11,300 bases of DNA. It comes from Rikenella microfusus. Lineage in GTDB: Bacteria; Bacteroidota; Bacteroidia; Bacteroidales; SZUA-534. The stretch covers positions 21,507 to 32,806 of the forward strand of contig DYQV01000002.1 of the NCBI GenBank assembly GCA_020719105.1. Reading direction: 5' to 3'. Below are positions 1 to 8,220 of this stretch, one piece after another. Below the pieces are notes generated by a model that had not been told where the DNA came from, searched no databases, and saw only the letters and a program-made list of their open reading frames with translations. The translations under genes and the position numbers were made by a program. The stretch's first letter is position 1. Each line of letters starts with the position of its first letter.

Positions 1-257
1 ATAGTTGCTCCCATCGATTGATTAATAAATGCCAGTTTCGATGAATTCCAGTGTTGGGAGTATCCATCAGGAGAAAGTGCCACACCGGCATCGCCCATGG
101 CTCCGGAACGGGAATCAGGGGCTATCATTAAAAAGGGCACTGCTGTGGTAATGGCATTCAATTCTTGTCCAAGAGTTTGATCATAACTTTGTCCGAAAAT
201 ATTATTGGTTGATAACGTGAAGACAATTACTAAAAATCCTAAAACTATTTTTCTCAT
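1..257 (-). CDS. porV: PorV (LptO), T9SS outer-membrane shuttle protein, 5' part only
   Basis: Reading the minus strand from the ATG at 257 gives 85 complete codons with no stop before the window edge, so the gene is truncated by the window and not necessarily broken. A signal peptide is visible (residues 1 to about 23, KIVLGFLVIVFTL core, ending near FGQ). Next comes NAITTAVPFLMIAPDSRSG followed by AMGDAGVALSPD and a QHWNSSKLAF segment, the conserved N-terminal pattern of PorV, a FadL-like outer-membrane beta barrel. In the T9SS, PorV collects cargo proteins from the translocon and delivers them to the PorU sortase. It lies 55 bases downstream of porU on the same strand, the usual pairing in this phylum. 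Family call is from motif recognition; the barrel itself lies outside the window. Confidence 0.9.
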   Translation of the reverse strand, partial: MRKIVLGFLVIVFTLSTNNIFGQSYDQTLGQELNAITTAVPFLMIAPDSRSGAMGDAGVALSPDGYSQHWNSSKLAFINQSMGAT

Positions 258-275
258 ATATTTTTTTTAAAAATG

Positions 276-283
276 CAAATTTA
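276..283 (-). promoter_or_regulatory. Possible -7 promoter element for porV
   Basis: On the minus strand the porU-porV gap contains TAAATTTG, a full match to the Bacteroidetes -7 consensus TAnnTTTG, ending about 18 bases before the porV ATG. No TTTG or TTG lies at the expected 17-23 base distance upstream; the only TTTG is 6 bases away. An extra porV promoter is therefore possible, but co-transcription with porU is equally likely. Confidence 0.25.
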
Positions 284-312
284 GAAATACAAACTGTTTT
301 TATTCTATTTTA

Positions 313-3300
313 TTATCTAAAAATCATCAATTTTGATGATTTAGATGTTTTTATGCCTTCAATAGTATTAATTGTTGCTTTGTAGATATAGATTCCATTG
401 GCCAATTTTGATCCATTATTGCTGGTTCCATACCAGGTAATGGGTTCAATTTGAAACCCTTCATTGGAATTCTTTTGAATGAGTTGAGCTGCCTTATTAC
501 CCATCAAATCATAAATATCAATGGTTACTTCAAGTGCAGGGTAGGCCTGATTGTGATTAAAAATAAACTGAGTTGATTCTTTAAAAGGATTAGGGTAATT
601 AGCCAGTTCTTCAATTACAGCCTCTTGATTGTTAGTTACATAAAACTCTATTGAGGACTCAGAACTATTGTTCATTATATCCCAAGCTTTTAAATATAAG
701 GTGTGATAGCCTTCAGATAAGTCCTTTAAAGGATATATTACTTCACCACAATTATACTTATCCATATCCCCTTGATAATAGTTATTTAAAACCAATGTAT
801 TATCCTGATTATCGTCAATCAAAGCGGCTATATTGTGGCCGAACCCATTGCCGGTGGTATTTATACCAGATTCATCGGAAAGTTTGGCTAATAAAATTGG
901 ATTTTGATCGGTAATTCCACCGTTAATAAATAAGGTATCGTTTAAAAATAATTGAATAATGGGCTCATTTAGGTCATTGATTTCTGATTTAGCATTTCCA
1001 CCTATAATTAATTGATCGGAATAACCCAAAGCATCCATGGAATCGAGTTTTGCATACAAGCTAATTTTTCCTTTACCGTATTTAAAGTTAATATCTTTGG
1101 GTACAATGAAATCAAACTCAAAATAACCTGCAGTTATACTTGCCTGTCCTTTATACAATAATTTATCCTGAAGCGAAAACATTAGTTTATTATTATCCTG
1201 ACCATAAGTAAATAGCGTATCGGGTTTATCAAAAACACTAACTATGAGGATTCCATCTTTTTCTAAATAATTATCATTTTTATCGATAAGATATCCGGTT
1301 ACTTTAGCTTTTGATAAAGCATTCAGGGTATCAATGGTTGCAATTATATCAGTTTCAAACTGAACAGAGGGTGTATTGTTTTTAAGTGCTGTTGAAGTAG
1401 AATCTTTTATTGAACTAACATAATTTTTGTTTTCTGGAATAGCCAGTTTTATTGCAGGATCACCCAATAAGGTAAAATTGCGTTTATTGGTATCTCCTGC
1501 TGTGTTTACTTTTGCAATTCTGATGACATCGCCTAACCGCAAATCGGTATTGAAAACCGTATTAAAGAAATTGGTGTTCAACACATCATTGGCACCGGAG
1601 TAAACAAGTCGAGTGGTAGTTAATGCTGCAATTCCTCCACCATTTGGATTTAACAACATCCATTCGCCCATCGAGGTTCTTGCATAATCGTCAAAACGAC
1701 CCACTTCGCAACTTGCTGTAACAAATATTGAAAGTTTATTTTTATTTGTCCAACTTCTGACATCGGAAGTTGAAAGTACTTCTTCGTGAGTCAAAATCCT
1801 GGGGTTTCCATGACCTACATAATCAATAATCAAAGCACCCTGTATTACCATATCATTGATAGCTTTTGTAACATCCGGAAATCGCTGACCGGCTGGCGTT
1901 GATATCTGAGGATAGGCATCCAGATATATTTTGGCTATGTTGTTCTCCGGGTTTTGTAAATTAATTGATTTACTTATTTCATCAGGTTGCCTCATGTGAG
2001 TTCCACCATCTCCGTCATCGCCAATAAAACAAATTTTAGCTCGCCAATCTCCCATCGATTCAGGAGATAAGTAGGTATAAATTTTATCCAGCATCAATTG
2101 TGCTTCCTCTTCTGTTTGAACTGGGAATCGTCCAATCCCCAGATCCAACTTTCCGAAATGTTCGCCTTCGGTCTCATCAAGTAAACCATAAAAATCATCA
2201 CTTACAAAACTTGAGGTTTCACTTAGTGAGTTGATGCTTTGGTAGGTGAGTAAATAATTGCTATTTGAACTGCTTACTTTTTTATTATCATACGAACCAT
2301 CGCCAAAGAGCAATAAGTATTTTGGTAAATCAGTTTCCGATGAAGCCCTATCATATAACATCCGAAGAAAGTTTCTTAATGCGGCCACATCAGGAGTTCC
2401 TGATGAAAACTCATTATAGACTTTGTCAGGGGTGGTAACAAAAACCCTTAAGCTGTCTTTGGTTCTGTGCAATTGCGCCAGTTCTTCAGCATATTGTACA
2501 AATTTTGGATTTGTTAGAATAACCATATCTTGAGCACTTAACTCATGGAGGTTCTGATTTTCAATAAAGCCCAAGTCTTCTCCTTCTAAAATAGGTTTAA
2601 AGGCATCAGTAGGCTTAAATGCCACATATTCAGTCAAGTTACTGGTATTGGCTAAAAAGCGGATGTTCTGATTTACTGAAGTTTCATTCATCTGAATGGG
2701 TGATAGGGGATCGGTTACATCCCAAATAATTAAATCGGAAGCATTATATTCCACAAGGAATTCGGTAATATTGCCTGATCCAACAGATTTTACATCGCGA
2801 AAAAGTAGGGGTGAACCTAAATATTTTAGTTTCTCCCGGGCATTCAAACAGATAAAATTTATATACCCCTCCGATACAGAGTTGCCACCGGCAAAATCAT
2901 ATTTTAATTTAATTGGATTTTGAGGAGTTACCAATTCCATTTTTCTGCTGTAATTGTACCCATAAGTATATTCGGAATACGTATTAGCAATTTCAATTCT
3001 GCTTAACAAATTGTCTTGTGAATAAATGTTGAAATAACTAATCGGGGAACTTGGTTCCCTTCTGCCAGCCACATCAGTATATATCTTAACGGGTTCAGTT
3101 GATATTATTTGTGGAAAATCAAATAAAAAGGATAATGATTCACCGGGTCTGAATTTTTCGCCATACCAAGTTCTTCCTGAGCGAATTAAGTTGAATATTT
3201 CTTCTTCGTGATAACGGTAACTATCGAAAGAATTTGATGTTTTTGTAGGAGCAGCAGCAATTATTTCCTGATTGGGAACTCTCTTTCCATTTCCCAATCC

Positions 3301-4104
3301 TTCAGTCAAGAAAAGGTAGGTGTAATTTGAATAATTATGTAACCGATTAATAAACAGTTGAATACTACTATTATAACTCCAAGAAATAGGGCCTTGCGTA
3401 TAAAATAAAATATAATCACCTCCATTAAAAGTGGCATCATTTCCTAACGACATGGAAATAGGCATTTCAACTAAATCATCATAATTGGGTTCGTTATTCA
3501 TATATGGCAATTGCTGGCCACCGTGGCTATATATTCTAATATTGGCTGGATTAGGAAAACCAATATTGGCTAACTGTTCGTAAGTTAGTTTAAAAACACC
3601 TGTGGTATCTACTTTAATTTTATACCACTTGCCGGAATTGAGCACCGATGAATCAATATACTTACTTATTAATGTTTTTTTTAATGAATTTGTATTATAT
3701 TGAATATCAATTACAAAATCAGTAATTTGTTCAATAGAACCCGTTTCGGTATTTTTTCTGAATGGAATAAATGAGTATTCAACAATGGGATTCTTTCTCT
3801 CAAACAATAGGGTTGTTTTAATCGCAATCGTTTCAGAAATTTTTGAAAGTTCCAATTTCTCAGCCATCTTTTCGCTGATAGGAAGATATTTCGCTGAAAC
3901 AAAATTGGCATTTGCTGTCGAAATTGTTCCTGGAATGGCAATCTGTCCAATCTGTTTGGGAAAATCATTTTTGGAAATCTGGCCTGAATTCATTTGGTTT
4001 GCAATATCATTCCAATCAACGCTTCCTGAAACGGATAGTTGATTTTGAGTAAATGCTTGGAATGTAAGAAATAGAGAGCTAATGAATAACAAAATAAACC
4101 TCAT
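313..4104 (-). CDS. porU: PorU, T9SS C25-family sortase (C-terminal signal peptidase)
   Basis: This 1263-residue protein has a signal peptide (residues 1 to about 19, ending AFTQ), a long N-terminal beta-rich region, and a gingipain-like C25 peptidase domain at roughly 525-890. The catalytic pair is visible: His765 in DYVGHGNPR and Cys799 in VTASCEVGRFDD. The last 100 residues form a T9SS type A sorting domain, starting at NYPNPF and ending GIYIYKATI...KLMIFR. PorU sits on the outer face of the outer membrane, cuts the sorting domain off secreted cargo and attaches the cargo to anionic lipopolysaccharide. Length fits the family (about 1150-1300). The ATG at 4104 is chosen because it directly precedes the signal peptide. 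porV follows; the PorP-like gene and gldJ diverge upstream. No frameshift or missing catalytic residue was seen. Confidence 0.93.
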   Translation of the reverse strand: MRFILLFISSLFLTFQAFTQNQLSVSGSVDWNDIANQMNSGQISKNDFPKQIGQIAIPGTISTANANFVSAKYLPISEKMAEKLELSKISETIAIKTTLLFERKNPIVEYSFIPFRKNTETGSIEQITDFVIDIQYNTNSLKKTLISKYIDSSVLNSGKWYKIKVDTTGVFKLTYEQLANIGFPNPANIRIYSHGGQQLPYMNNEPNYDDLVEMPISMSLGNDATFNGGDYILFYTQGPISWSYNSSIQLFINRLHNYSNYTYLFLTEGLGNGKRVPNQEIIAAAPTKTSNSFDSYRYHEEEIFNLIRSGRTWYGEKFRPGESLSFLFDFPQIISTEPVKIYTDVAGRREPSSPISYFNIYSQDNLLSRIEIANTYSEYTYGYNYSRKMELVTPQNPIKLKYDFAGGNSVSEGYINFICLNAREKLKYLGSPLLFRDVKSVGSGNITEFLVEYNASDLIIWDVTDPLSPIQMNETSVNQNIRFLANTSNLTEYVAFKPTDAFKPILEGEDLGFIENQNLHELSAQDMVILTNPKFVQYAEELAQLHRTKDSLRVFVTTPDKVYNEFSSGTPDVAALRNFLRMLYDRASSETDLPKYLLLFGDGSYDNKKVSSSNSNYLLTYQSINSLSETSSFVSDDFYGLLDETEGEHFGKLDLGIGRFPVQTEEEAQLMLDKIYTYLSPESMGDWRAKICFIGDDGDGGTHMRQPDEISKSINLQNPENNIAKIYLDAYPQISTPAGQRFPDVTKAINDMVIQGALIIDYVGHGNPRILTHEEVLSTSDVRSWTNKNKLSIFVTASCEVGRFDDYARTSMGEWMLLNPNGGGIAALTTTRLVYSGANDVLNTNFFNTVFNTDLRLGDVIRIAKVNTAGDTNKRNFTLLGDPAIKLAIPENKNYVSSIKDSTSTALKNNTPSVQFETDIIATIDTLNALSKAKVTGYLIDKNDNYLEKDGILIVSVFDKPDTLFTYGQDNNKLMFSLQDKLLYKGQASITAGYFEFDFIVPKDINFKYGKGKISLYAKLDSMDALGYSDQLIIGGNAKSEINDLNEPIIQLFLNDTLFINGGITDQNPILLAKLSDESGINTTGNGFGHNIAALIDDNQDNTLVLNNYYQGDMDKYNCGEVIYPLKDLSEGYHTLYLKAWDIMNNSSESSIEFYVTNNQEAVIEELANYPNPFKESTQFIFNHNQAYPALEVTIDIYDLMGNKAAQLIQKNSNEGFQIEPITWYGTSNNGSKLANGIYIYKATINTIEGIKTSKSSKLMIFR

Positions 4105-4208
4105 AGGTCAATAGAAATTTAAAATATTTATGATAAAAAAAGCGTTAAACAAGAAATCAAACGCAAAATATCTTATTTTTATTATCTAAATAGGTTTTTA
4201 ATAAATCA
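4105..4208. promoter_or_regulatory. Divergent intergenic region between porU and the PorP-like gene
   Basis: These 104 very AT-rich bases must hold the start signals of both divergent units. I found no complete TTTG plus TAnnTTTG pair on either strand, so no promoter is placed. A short interrupted inverted repeat, GCGTT and AACGC about 14 bases apart near 4142-4164, is the only symmetry and could be chance. Confidence 0.4.
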
Positions 4209-5156
4209 ATGATCATACCATTAAAACAAGTCTTAATATTATTTATTTGTTTCTTTTCGCTTTTACTTTCCTTAAAAGCCCAAGATGTACCTTATTCGCA
4301 ATACTATTCTAACTTAGTTTATTTAAATCCGGCCTTTGCAGGAACCAGAGCCGAAAACAGAGTAAATTTATTTTATCGGAACCAATGGCCAAAATCAAAT
4401 GCTGGCTTTCAATCGTTTGGAATAGCTTATGACATGCCCATACAAAATTCAAACAGTGGAATTGGAGTAATGGTAACGAATGATATTGCTGGTGGATTTG
4501 TTGAACCCTCTTTTGATATTATTTATTCACACCATGTGAAGTTTATTAAGAAAATGGACCTCAGTTTGGCCCTTCAGGCTGGAATTGTGCAAAAGTATAT
4601 TATGCCTCTTGATTTTGGAACAACGGAGCCGGGTTATAGTGCTGGATTTAGTAAAATTTATCCGGATTTTGCCCTTGGGGTTTCAACCTTTTATAAATCG
4701 GTTTATACCGGGTTATCAGTAGATCATTTAGTGCGTCCTTATCAAGGAATTAATAAAAGTGATGAAGAAAGATTGAACCGTAAATACACTTTTTTTATTG
4801 GCTATATCTTTCATTTAAATGAACGGCTAATCAGTGAGGAGCGAATTGTTTCACCGAATTTATTAATTCAGATACAAGGATTGCAGCAAAATATTTGCTT
4901 GGGTTCTTCGTTTCAATATGATAATTTGTTGGGAGGCTTATGGATGCGAAATAATTTTAGTTTTAACCCCGATGCCTTAATTTTTATGCTTGGATATAAA
5001 ACAAAAAGCATGCGGTTTACGTATAGCTACGATATGAATTTAGGAAAAAAAACAACCATGCCGCTGGGAGCTCATGAAGTCTCATTTACTTCGTTGTTTA
5101 AAACCAAATCGAAAAAGAAATTCAATGCTATAAAATGTCCTACTTTTTTACTGTAA
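4209..5156 (+). CDS. PorP/SprF-family T9SS outer-membrane protein
   Basis: The 315-residue product begins with a clear signal peptide (hydrophobic residues 7-22, cleavage near LKAQ). It continues with DVPYSQYYSNLVYLNPAFAGT and VNLFYRNQWP, the hallmark N-terminus of PorP/SprF proteins. Alternating hydrophobic strands with GIGVMV, LSLALQAGI and a closing beta pattern fit an outer-membrane barrel of the usual size. Family members assist secretion or surface anchoring of T9SS substrates; SprF is needed for the gliding adhesin SprB, and PorP is part of the core system in Porphyromonas. Bacteroidetes usually carry many paralogs, so the symbol is left blank. It lies 67 bases before the preferred gldJ start with no terminator between, so the two are probably co-transcribed. 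No large adhesin gene with a type B sorting domain lies next to it. Confidence 0.88.
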   Translation: MIIPLKQVLILFICFFSLLLSLKAQDVPYSQYYSNLVYLNPAFAGTRAENRVNLFYRNQWPKSNAGFQSFGIAYDMPIQNSNSGIGVMVTNDIAGGFVEPSFDIIYSHHVKFIKKMDLSLALQAGIVQKYIMPLDFGTTEPGYSAGFSKIYPDFALGVSTFYKSVYTGLSVDHLVRPYQGINKSDEERLNRKYTFFIGYIFHLNERLISEERIVSPNLLIQIQGLQQNICLGSSFQYDNLLGGLWMRNNFSFNPDALIFMLGYKTKSMRFTYSYDMNLGKKTTMPLGAHEVSFTSLFKTKSKKKFNAIKCPTFLL

Positions 5157-5181
5157 AAAGAACATAATTGAAGTTTTTAAT

Positions 5182-5189
5182 TATATTTG
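5182..5189 (+). promoter_or_regulatory. Possible -7 promoter element for gldJ
   Basis: TATATTTG matches the Bacteroidetes -7 consensus TAnnTTTG. No TTTG stands 17-23 bases upstream; a TTG lies only 11 bases away, so the -33 part is poor. If used, transcription would start near 5195, leaving almost no leader for the ATG at 5203 but about 28 bases for the ATG at 5224. This supports the later start. Confidence 0.3.
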
Positions 5190-5223
5190 TATTTCTAAAG
5201 CAATGCATAAAAAGTATATTATT

Positions 5224-6705
5224 ATGAAAGTGAAAGTATTAATCACAATTTCTGGTTTTGCCATCGCACTGTTTTTATCTTCTTGTGCCGAAAAAGGGTC
5301 GCAAACAACCGGATGGGCATACAATGATCCTGAAAATGGGGGATTTGAATATTATGGTGATTTTTATGAACAAGAAACAGGTCCGGGTTTAGTATTTGTG
5401 GAAGGAGGTTCATTTACCATGGGACGAGTTGAGGAAGATATTCAATTTGATTGGAACAATATACCAAGAACAGTTACGGTTTCTTCGTTTTATATGGATG
5501 AAACAGAAGTTAAAAATGTTGATTATCGTGAATATTTGTACTGGATAAGTCGGGTTTTTATTGATTATCCAGAAGTTTACCGTAAAGCATTACCAGATAC
5601 TTTAGTGTGGCGTAGAAAATTAGCTTACAATGAGCCAATGGTTGAGTATTATTTTCGTCACCCGGCTTATGGGGAATACCCAGTTGTAGGTGTAAACTGG
5701 CTACAAGCAAACGATTATTGTGCATGGCGTACCGATAGGGTAAATGAAATGATGCTGATTGGAAAAGGAATTTTACTTCCAGATCCAAATCAAGCCGGCG
5801 ACCAAAACTTTAATACCGAAGCGTATTTAGCTCATCAGTATGAAGGAGCAGTTGGTGTTGAAATGGAAGACTTAGATCCTAATAAAGATTTCAGAAAAGT
5901 AAGAATGGAAGATGGTATCTTATTACCAAAATACCGACTCCCAACTGAAGCTGAATGGGAATATGCTTCTTTAGCATTAATAGGAACATCTGTTGATGAA
6001 AGGGTTTACCAACGTAGAATTTATCCTTGGAATGGTGATGGACTTAGAAATCCTAGTGCAACTGACCGAGGTAAAATAATGACCAACAGCATTAGGTCCC
6101 GTGGTGATATGATGGGAGTTGCTGGCGCATTAAACGATAATGCTGACATTACAGCTCCGGTTCATTCCTATTGGCCAAACGATTTTGGATTGTATTGTAT
6201 GGCCGGTAATGTGAACGAATGGGTTCTTGATGTTTATCGTCCGCTTACAAGCCAAAATGTAGATGAATTCAGACCTTTTAGAGGAAATGTTTTTGAAACT
6301 CTAGTGCGGGATGAAGAAGGGAATATAGCTCAAAAAGATAGTTTAGGCAGACTTCGTTACCGTGAAGTAACCGAAGAAGAATCTATTGATAAAAGAAATT
6401 ACTTACAAGCAGATAATATTAATTATTTAGATGGTGATAAGTCTTCAAGTATAGTCTATGATGATGAAGATGCTTCTCTTGAAAGAGGTTCAAAAAGGAT
6501 GTACAATACAGGAAAGGAAAAAACAGATCCTAGAATGACATCGCTTGTTAGTGACCACACCAGAGTATATAAAGGGGGTTCTTGGAGAGATAGAACTTAT
6601 TGGTTGGGTGCTGGAACAAGAAGATTTCTGGATGAAACATTAAGTCAAGATGATTTAGGATTTCGCTGCGCTATGATTCACGTTGGTGGCTCAAAAGGAA
6701 ACTAG
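5224..6705 (+). CDS. gldJ: GldJ, T9SS/gliding lipoprotein of the SUMF1 (FGE-sulfatase) fold
   Basis: The 493-residue product has a lipoprotein signal, MKVKVLITISGFAIALFLSSC, with lipid-carrying Cys21 in the lipobox LSSC. A formylglycine-generating-enzyme fold follows: FVEGGSFTMG, MDETEV, LPTEAEWEYA (about 239-248), GNVNEW (328-333), KGGSW (450-454) and GFRCAM near the end. About 100 acidic residues inserted after GNVNEW are typical of GldJ and GldK. The catalytic cysteines of true formylglycine enzymes align with Asp456 and Leu461, so a structural role is likely. GldJ is needed for gliding and, in Flavobacterium, for stability of the T9SS component GldK. The neighbours porU, porV and murF favour GldJ over its paralog GldK, which normally precedes gldL. 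An in-frame ATG at 5203 would add seven residues; 5224 gives the cleaner signal peptide. Confidence 0.9.
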   Translation: MKVKVLITISGFAIALFLSSCAEKGSQTTGWAYNDPENGGFEYYGDFYEQETGPGLVFVEGGSFTMGRVEEDIQFDWNNIPRTVTVSSFYMDETEVKNVDYREYLYWISRVFIDYPEVYRKALPDTLVWRRKLAYNEPMVEYYFRHPAYGEYPVVGVNWLQANDYCAWRTDRVNEMMLIGKGILLPDPNQAGDQNFNTEAYLAHQYEGAVGVEMEDLDPNKDFRKVRMEDGILLPKYRLPTEAEWEYASLALIGTSVDERVYQRRIYPWNGDGLRNPSATDRGKIMTNSIRSRGDMMGVAGALNDNADITAPVHSYWPNDFGLYCMAGNVNEWVLDVYRPLTSQNVDEFRPFRGNVFETLVRDEEGNIAQKDSLGRLRYREVTEEESIDKRNYLQADNINYLDGDKSSSIVYDDEDASLERGSKRMYNTGKEKTDPRMTSLVSDHTRVYKGGSWRDRTYWLGAGTRRFLDETLSQDDLGFRCAMIHVGGSKGN

Positions 6706-6724
6706 TTTACTTTATAAATATATG

Positions 6725-6749
6725 AGGCCCCATATTTGGGGCCTTTTTT
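6725..6749 (+). terminator. Intrinsic terminator of gldJ
   Basis: A perfect 7-base stem, AGGCCCC pairing with GGGGCCT around the loop ATATTT, is followed directly by a run of six T. It starts 19 bases after the gldJ stop codon. This is a strong rho-independent terminator and ends the PorP-like/gldJ unit before murF. Confidence 0.9.
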
Positions 6750-6768
6750 AATTAATAGTAACTATGCC

Positions 6769-8094
6769 ATGAATACATCGGAATTATATAAAATATTTAT
6801 TGAGCATCCAATAATTTCTATTGATAGCAGAACCTCAGAATCAGGAGCTCTTTTTTTTGCATTGAAAGGTGATAATTTTGATGGAAACCAATATGCTGAA
6901 GCAGCTCTTCAAAAATGTTCCTATGCCATTGTTGACGATCCTAAGGTAGTTAAAAGTGATAAATTCATTTTAGTTGGCAATGTATTGGAAAAACTTCAAC
7001 GATTAGCTGCTTACCACAGAAAACGTTTGGGAATTCCAATAATTGCTATTACCGGTACTAACGGGAAAACAACTACCAAAGAACTTGTTGCCGCAGTAAT
7101 GTCAAAAAAATATAAAGTAGCTTATACAGTTGGAAATCACAACAACCATATAGGAGTGCCTTTAACTTTGCTTCAAATGACAAAACAGCACGAGTTTGGC
7201 ATAATTGAAATGGGAGCAAATCACATTGGAGAAATTGAAACGCTTTGTAAAATAGCTTCACCGGATTATGGAATAATTACAAATATTGGTAAAGCGCATC
7301 TTGAAGGATTTGGTTCATTGGAAGGTGTAAAAAAAGCCAAAGGAGAATTGTATCGTTATTTGTATGAAAACGATGGAACTGCTTTTGTAAATTACGATAA
7401 TGAATTACTGGATGAATTGAATCCACCTCATAGCGTGATTTATTATGGAACAAAGGAATTTACACATTGCCAGGGGAAAATAGTATCGGATGGAGTTTTT
7501 TTGAAGTTTCGCTGGATTTCATCCGATGATGTGGCTGATGAGCCTCGACAAGAAGACTGGAGTAAAAGAGGTAGTTTAATATCCACTCGTTTAGTAGGAA
7601 ATTATAATTTTGAAAATGCTTTAGCTGCGGTTTGTATTGGAAATACATTTAATGTAAACATTCAACATATTCAGGAGGCAATAGAAAATTATGAACCCCA
7701 AAATAATAGGAGTCAACTAATCAAAACAGATTCTAATACCCTATTATTGGATAGTTACAATGCTAATCCTTCAAGCATGAAAGTAGCAATAAGTAATTTT
7801 AGTCAACTTGAATTTCCTAACAAAATTGCTATTTTGGGTGAAATGCTAGAGTTAGGTGAGGCCTCAGTGAGAGAGCATGGTGCATTGATAGGTCAATTAA
7901 ATGAATTAACATTTGAGGACGTTTTTTTAGTTGGTCCATCTTTCATGAACTATAAAGAGAACCAAAAGTATCATTTCTTATCCAATACCTTGGATTTAAT
8001 TGAATATCTTAAAACACATCCTATCAAGAACAAACATATCTTATTGAAAGGGTCGAGAGGAATGAAGTTGGAAACGACTTTGGCTTATTTATAA
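6769..8094 (+). CDS. murF: MurF, UDP-MurNAc-tripeptide:D-Ala-D-Ala ligase
   Basis: This ATP-dependent cytoplasmic ligase adds D-Ala-D-Ala to the UDP-MurNAc-tripeptide, the last cytoplasmic step of making the peptidoglycan pentapeptide. The 441 residues show the three Mur-ligase domains: an N-terminal substrate domain with the SRTSESGALFFALKG pattern; a central ATPase with P-loop ITGTNGKTTTKE (94-105), HNNHIGVPLTLL, EMGANHIGEIE and the KAKGEL lysine region; and a C-terminal domain with the MurF signature DSYNANPSSM (328-337). Length is normal. The ATG at 6769 is preferred: the open frame extends back to a TTG at 6736, but that lies in the loop of the gldJ terminator. No promoter stands out in the short gap, so expression may come from terminator read-through or an unrecognised promoter. 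gldJ-murF proximity is common in this phylum. Confidence 0.95.
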   Translation: MNTSELYKIFIEHPIISIDSRTSESGALFFALKGDNFDGNQYAEAALQKCSYAIVDDPKVVKSDKFILVGNVLEKLQRLAAYHRKRLGIPIIAITGTNGKTTTKELVAAVMSKKYKVAYTVGNHNNHIGVPLTLLQMTKQHEFGIIEMGANHIGEIETLCKIASPDYGIITNIGKAHLEGFGSLEGVKKAKGELYRYLYENDGTAFVNYDNELLDELNPPHSVIYYGTKEFTHCQGKIVSDGVFLKFRWISSDDVADEPRQEDWSKRGSLISTRLVGNYNFENALAAVCIGNTFNVNIQHIQEAIENYEPQNNRSQLIKTDSNTLLLDSYNANPSSMKVAISNFSQLEFPNKIAILGEMLELGEASVREHGALIGQLNELTFEDVFLVGPSFMNYKENQKYHFLSNTLDLIEYLKTHPIKNKHILLKGSRGMKLETTLAYL

Positions 8095-8129
8095 CTTTTT
8101 TTGACTTCATTATTCATTTAAAAAGCAAA

Positions 8130-8147
8130 CGGGAGTGTAACCTCCCG
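8130..8147. terminator. Hairpin after murF, possible terminator
   Basis: A perfect 6-base GC-rich stem, CGGGAG and CTCCCG with loop TGTAAC, starts 35 bases after the murF stop. On the plus strand the tail CTTGTTATT is only moderately T-rich; on the minus strand the tail TTTGCTTTTT is better. It may protect or end the murF transcript, or be the first helix of a structured RNA reaching to 8243. Confidence 0.45.
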
Positions 8148-8169
8148 CTTGTTATTAACCCTTAAAACC

Positions 8170-8202
8170 ATGACGACAAAAAATGTCGATAGTCAAAATT
8201 AA
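8170..8202 (+). CDS. Ten-codon mini-ORF, candidate leader peptide
   Basis: ATG at 8170 opens MTTKNVDSQN and stops at 8200-8202. It is preceded by the A-rich TTAAAACC, a sequence context I associate with Bacteroidetes start sites. Six of the nine residues after Met (Thr, Thr, Lys, Asn, Asp, Asn) belong to or derive from the aspartate family, which fits loosely with lysC downstream, though the distance is about 400 bases. The same bases form a small hairpin (CGACA 8174-8178 with TGTCG 8184-8188). A weak stem with ten T follows 18 bases after the stop. Translation is unproven, and a reading frame this short is easily chance. Confidence 0.15.
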   Translation: MTTKNVDSQN

Positions 8203-8220
8203 CATTTCTTATTAAGATAT

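Noticed and set aside
651..914. Plus-strand 87-codon open frame inside porU
   Set aside because: It is antisense to the well-supported porU C-terminal region, shows no family motif and has shadow-like composition.
2696..2923. Plus-strand 75-codon open frame inside porU
   Set aside because: Antisense shadow of porU without recognisable domain or start context.
4142..4164. GCGTT...AACGC inverted repeat as an operator between porU and the PorP-like gene
   Set aside because: Only five base pairs with a 13-base AT-rich spacer; easily expected by chance.
5203..5223. Upstream ATG at 5203 as the gldJ start
   Set aside because: It adds MHKKYII before a complete lipoprotein signal and would lie only about eight bases after the inferred transcription start. 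Not excluded, only less likely.
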